Shown one piece after another: positions 23,098 to 26,030 of a DNA stretch of 26,030 nt. A program made the translations under genes and the position numbers. Under the pieces are notes generated by a model. The model was not told the DNA's origin, did no database searches, and saw only the letters and a list, made by a program, of their open reading frames with translations. How positions within the stretch are numbered: position 1 is the first letter of the stretch; every line of letters starts with the position of its first letter. Origin of the DNA: JASHVB01 sp036489395 (GTDB lineage Bacteria; Pseudomonadota; Alphaproteobacteria; Acetobacterales; Acetobacteraceae); assembly GCA_036489395.1 (NCBI GenBank), contig DASXFW010000105.1, positions 1 through 26,030 on the forward strand, given 5' to 3'.

Positions 23098-23949
23098 CGC
23101 CGGATGCGGGACCCATCGCACGCACAGCCGTTCCAGCATGCGGATGGTCAGGAAGAACAACACAGAGAACGCCGATCCGGTGATCACGGTGGCATACAGC
23201 AGCGCGCTGTCGAAATTGTATGTCGCCTGGATGATCAGTGCGCCGATGCCAACCTGCGAACCGATCCATTCCCCGACGATCGCGCCAACCACCGAGGTAC
23301 TGGCTGCAATCTTCAGTGCCGAGAACAGATAGGGGATCGACGTGGGAAGCCGCAGGCGAAGGAAGATCTCCCATTTGCGCGCCGACAGCACGTGCATGAG
23401 CTCCAGCGCCTGCGGGCTGATCGCTTCCAGTCCGCGCACCATGTTCACCAGCGTGGGGAAGAAGCAGATGATGGCGGCGATGGCGATCTTTGGTGCCATG
23501 CCGTTGCCCAGCAGCAGTACCAGGATCGGCGCCTTTGCCACCACGGGGATCGAGTTGATCAGCACGACAATTGGGAAGAACGCCATCTCGGCCCATTTGC
23601 GGTGCACGAACAGGATGGCGATGGCGATGGCGACCAGGTTGCCCAGGGCGAAGCCGCTGATCGCCTCGATCATGGTTGGCCAGAGATTGCTCAGCAGGAC
23701 GCTGTATTTTTGCACCATCGTCAGCGCGACGACTTGCGGCGACGGCGCGACATAGGGCTTTACGTCAAACACCGCGACCAGCGCCCACCAGACGAACAGC
23801 AGCGCGGCGGCACCGATCAACGGCAACAGGCGGCGCTGCCAGCGTGCCAGGGCCTGTGCGGCCAGCCATCGCGCGCGGGCCTGGTCTGCCTCCGGGATGC
23901 GCCGCGGCGAGGCGATTGCGGGGCTGCCGATGCCGAGTTCCCGGGCCAT
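23095..23949 (-). CDS. ABC transporter permease
   Basis: A 284-residue inner-membrane permease of the SsuC/TauC type. A cytoplasmic leader of about 40 residues precedes the first helix (LLPLIGAAALLFVWWALVAVF), with about six helices in all. The ATPase-contact loop reads LMHVLSARKWEIFLRLRLPTSI. Its ATG overlaps the stop of the ATPase gene (TGATG). Only one permease is found in this transporter, so a homodimer is likely, in contrast to the two-permease importer at 13.6-15.3 kb. A 9-base tandem repeat array ends on its stop codon. Confidence 0.92.
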   Translation of the reverse strand: MARELGIGSPAIASPRRIPEADQARARWLAAQALARWQRRLLPLIGAAALLFVWWALVAVFDVKPYVAPSPQVVALTMVQKYSVLLSNLWPTMIEAISGFALGNLVAIAIAILFVHRKWAEMAFFPIVVLINSIPVVAKAPILVLLLGNGMAPKIAIAAIICFFPTLVNMVRGLEAISPQALELMHVLSARKWEIFLRLRLPTSIPYLFSALKIAASTSVVGAIVGEWIGSQVGIGALIIQATYNFDSALLYATVITGSAFSVLFFLTIRMLERLCVRWVPHPA

Positions 23950-24758
23950 CAGCAGGTTTCCAGAATGGCGCGCAGGCGTCCGGCCAAAGCGCCGAATCCG
24001 GCAGTGTCGCGGATCGACAGGTGGCGCGGTTCGGGCAGCTCGATCGGCACGATCTCGCGCACGCGGCCGGGATGCGCGGCGAGCATCAGCACCTGCTGGC
24101 CGAGATACGCGGCCTCATGAATGCTGTGGGTGACGAACAGAATGGTGGTGCCGGTCTCGCGCCAGACATGCAGCAATTCGTCGTTCAGGCGGTCGCGGGT
24201 GATTTCGTCCAGCGCACCGAACGGTTCATCCATCAGCAGGATGCGCGGATCGCCGAGCAAGGCACGGGCGATCGCCACCCGCTGCCGCATGCCGCCCGAC
24301 AATTCGTGCGGCATCGCGTGCTCCCAGCCGGACAGGCCGACCAGCGCGAGCAATTCCTCGGGGTTGCGGCCACCGCGGGCGGGGCGCGCGCCGCTGCCGA
24401 CCTGCAACGGAAGACGCACGTTGTCGATCGCGCTGCGCCAGGGCAGCAGGGTGGAATCCTGGAACACGAAGCCGATCTCGCGGCGGCTGCGCGCTTCGCC
24501 GGGCGCATGGCCGAGCACGCGCACGCTGCCCGCGGTCGGCGCGATGATATCGGCGACCACGCGCAGCAGCGTCGATTTGCCGCAGCCGGAGGGGCCGAGC
24601 AACGTCAGGAAGCTGCCCGGCTGCAGGGTGAAGCTGATGTCTTCCAGCGCGACGACGTCCCGCTGCGCGCTCATGAAGCGCACCGTGACGCCGCGCAACT
24701 CGATCGCCGGCACATCGGCCAGCGCCGCGGCGTTGGTCAGCGGCGCGGCCGACGCCAT
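23949..24758 (-). CDS. ABC transporter ATP-binding protein
   Basis: A 269-residue importer ATPase of the nitrate/sulfonate/taurine type. Walker A is GPSGCGKST, the Q-loop lies in IGFVFQDSTLLPWRS, the signature is LSGGMRQRVAIARALL, and Walker B is ILLMDEPFGALDEITRD followed by FVTHSIHEA. The ATG is one base after the binding-protein stop, and its own stop overlaps the permease start, so the three genes form a tight operon. It is similar in type to the ATPase at 12.6 kb but lacks that protein's His-Pro repeat leader. Confidence 0.94.
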   Translation of the reverse strand: MASAAPLTNAAALADVPAIELRGVTVRFMSAQRDVVALEDISFTLQPGSFLTLLGPSGCGKSTLLRVVADIIAPTAGSVRVLGHAPGEARSRREIGFVFQDSTLLPWRSAIDNVRLPLQVGSGARPARGGRNPEELLALVGLSGWEHAMPHELSGGMRQRVAIARALLGDPRILLMDEPFGALDEITRDRLNDELLHVWRETGTTILFVTHSIHEAAYLGQQVLMLAAHPGRVREIVPIELPEPRHLSIRDTAGFGALAGRLRAILETC

Positions 24759-24759
24759 G

Positions 24760-25776
24760 TCAGCCGATCCGCGGCCGCGCCGCGGCTGTGGCGCCGAGAA
24801 TCTTCAGCGTCATCACTTCATCGAGCTTCGGCGTGCGTTTGGTGAACTGTCCCAGTTTGGTCCACAGGTCGATCTGGTCCTGCCAGACCTTGGCATCCAT
24901 CGCGCCGTAGCCGTGCTGTCTGGTGTTCTGATCGAATGCGTAGTCCAGCATGACATCGGCCGCGGCGCGTTCGTCGGCCTGTACCAGGTTGGGGTACTGC
25001 CTGGTCAGCAGCGCCACCGCCTTGTCGCGGTTATGATAGGCATAGCCCCAGCCTTTCGCACTGGCGCGCAGGAAACGCTCCAGCACGGCGGGGTTCTTCG
25101 CCAGCGTATCGGGCGTCGCATAGTACGGGTTGGCATACAGCTTCACGCCGGCATCCCACAGCCGCAGCGTCACGCGATCGGGTCCCAGCACCTTCAGCGC
25201 GGTGGTGTTGGTGACCCAGCCGGTCACCACGTCCACCTGGCCGGTCATGATCGGCAGCATGCTGGAGCCGATGGTCACCACCTTCACGTCGTCCAGCGTC
25301 ATGCTGTTCTTTACCAGCAGGGCGCGCAGCAGCACGACGCCGGTGGCCTGGATGCCGATGCGCTTGCCCTTCAGCTCGGCGACGGAGTGGACCGGATTCC
25401 TGGCCAAAGAGAAGAACGCGTAGGGGTGCTTCTGCGCCGAGACGGCGAAGCAACGCACGGGCAGGTCCTGCGACACCGCCAGCATCAGGGACGGGCTGGA
25501 AGACACCTGGCCGACCTCGCCATGGCCTGACGCGACGGTTGCGACGCCATCGTTGTTCGGGCCGCCCGGGACGATGGTGAGTTCCAGGCCTTCCTTGGCG
25601 AAATAGCCAAGCTGCGACGCCGCGACTTCGCCAAGCTGGTTGCCGCCGCCGAGCCAGCCGAGCTGCATCGTGACGGGCTGCAGCGCGCCGGCGGGGCGGG
25701 CACCCATGGTGATGACCGCAGAAGCCGCGCCGGCGGCGGCCAGCAGCGAACGGCGCGACACGTGTGGTGCGGACAT
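24760..25776 (-). CDS. ABC transporter substrate-binding protein with Tat-type signal
   Basis: A 338-residue binding protein. The N-terminus has a twin-arginine signal (SRRSLLAAAGAASAVITMG) with probable cleavage after residue 30 or so (ARPAGA). The mature protein shows the SsuA/THI5-like pattern: MQLGWLGGGNQLGEVAASQL, GYFAKEGLELTIVPGGPNNDG, VHSVAELKGKRIGIQATG. It would capture an organic solute in the periplasm for the ATPase and permease downstream. The frame is open further upstream to an ATG at 25926, but those residues overlap repeat family A and precede the export signal, so the ATG at 25776 was chosen. Tat export could mean the protein folds with a ligand before export. The ligand is unknown. 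Confidence 0.9.
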   Translation of the reverse strand: MSAPHVSRRSLLAAAGAASAVITMGARPAGALQPVTMQLGWLGGGNQLGEVAASQLGYFAKEGLELTIVPGGPNNDGVATVASGHGEVGQVSSSPSLMLAVSQDLPVRCFAVSAQKHPYAFFSLARNPVHSVAELKGKRIGIQATGVVLLRALLVKNSMTLDDVKVVTIGSSMLPIMTGQVDVVTGWVTNTTALKVLGPDRVTLRLWDAGVKLYANPYYATPDTLAKNPAVLERFLRASAKGWGYAYHNRDKAVALLTRQYPNLVQADERAAADVMLDYAFDQNTRQHGYGAMDAKVWQDQIDLWTKLGQFTKRTPKLDEVMTLKILGATAAARPRIG

Positions 25777-25899
25777 CTCGGACCCCGTCGTTCCTGGTGT
25801 ATCGCGGAAGTGTTGCACGAAAGCCCCATGCCAAACAGCGCCTTCTTTCGCCTTGGGCGATGCCTTTTTGGCAACGCTCTGCATCGCGGCGCGGCAAGG

Positions 25900-26030
25900 C
25901 CGGGGCTTTGCCCCGGACCCCACCAAGGGGCGCTGCCCCTTGGATCCCCGCCAAGGGCATTGCCCTTGGGACCCTTTACTTCGCTGGATGACGGGGAGGG
26001 GGCACAGGGCCGGAGGACCACGCGTGGTCC
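25900..26030. repeat. Repeat family A, half copy at the right window edge
   Basis: Three hairpins in the same order as in the 6171-6437 element lie at 25900-25916 (CCGGGGC-TTT-GCCCCGG), 25923-25943 and 25951-25969. They are followed by the same long-arm sequence beginning TTCGCTGGATGA. The window ends on a perfect 16-base palindrome, GGACCACGCGTGGTCC (26015-26030), exactly where the centre of the first element would be. The other half therefore probably lies just beyond the window. Confidence 0.9.

Noticed and set aside
22982..23596. 204-residue frame ending in Ser-Glu-Val repeats overlapping the ABC permease
   Set aside because: It runs out of frame with a clearly conserved permease, and its repeat tail comes from the 9-base tandem array.
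25813..25834. Possible sigma-54 promoter (TTGGCA...TGCAA) upstream of the Tat-type binding protein
   Set aside because: The distance between the GG and GC elements is about 14 bases instead of the required 10.
25777..25926. Upstream extension of the binding protein to an ATG at 25926
   Set aside because: The extra 50 residues precede the twin-arginine export signal and partly arise from a repeat element, so they would bury the signal peptide.

Overview
The window is about 26 kb of high-GC, gene-dense chromosome. Codon use, many GTG starts, stop/start overlaps and several families of GC-rich palindromic intergenic repeats suggest an alphaproteobacterium. The repeats built on GGGGCTTTGCCCC hairpins look to me like Acetobacteraceae/Rhodospirillales, but that is an impression and not a database result. 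I see no rRNA, tRNA, CRISPR array, integrase or transposase. The content is nitrogen and carbon scavenging: amide, pyrimidine and heterocycle catabolism, two ABC importers, and regulators.

Left part (1-6.1 kb): a formamidase gene followed by an FmdB-type zinc-ribbon protein lies on the minus strand. Divergent from it is a very large gene that fuses an NCS1-type (cytosine/purine/hydantoin) permease to a Cys-rich module, two membrane helices, a histidine kinase and a receiver. A receiver/PAS-like/LuxR response regulator follows directly. I read this as a two-component system that may sense a nucleobase- or hydantoin-like compound through a transporter domain.

Middle part (6.4-16.4 kb): a complete reductive pyrimidine degradation locus. 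On the minus strand are a RutR-like TetR regulator and dihydropyrimidinase. Divergently on the plus strand are the two subunits of NAD-dependent dihydropyrimidine dehydrogenase (PreT, PreA), an M20-type N-carbamoyl-beta-alanine hydrolase, and an ABC importer (ATPase, two permeases, NMT1/THI5-like binding protein). Together these would import uracil/thymine or a related pyrimidine and convert it to a beta-amino acid, CO2 and ammonia.

Right part (16.6-25.8 kb, all minus strand): a LysR regulator coupled to a TRZ/ATZ-type amidohydrolase (deaminase-like). Further right is a second ABC importer (Tat-exported binding protein, ATPase, permease), then a coupled trio of FAD-dependent oxidoreductase, CaiB-type CoA-transferase and enoyl-CoA hydratase. 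The substrate of this last set cannot be read from the sequence.

The most unusual structure is in the repeats. A roughly 267-bp near-perfect palindrome separates the convergent response regulator and dihydropyrimidinase genes, and half of a second copy runs off the right edge. Three copies of a CCCCCTCCC...GGGAGGGGG inverted repeat carry different internal tandem repeats. One of these copies lies inside the reading frame of the CoA-transferase and encodes five heptapeptide repeats.
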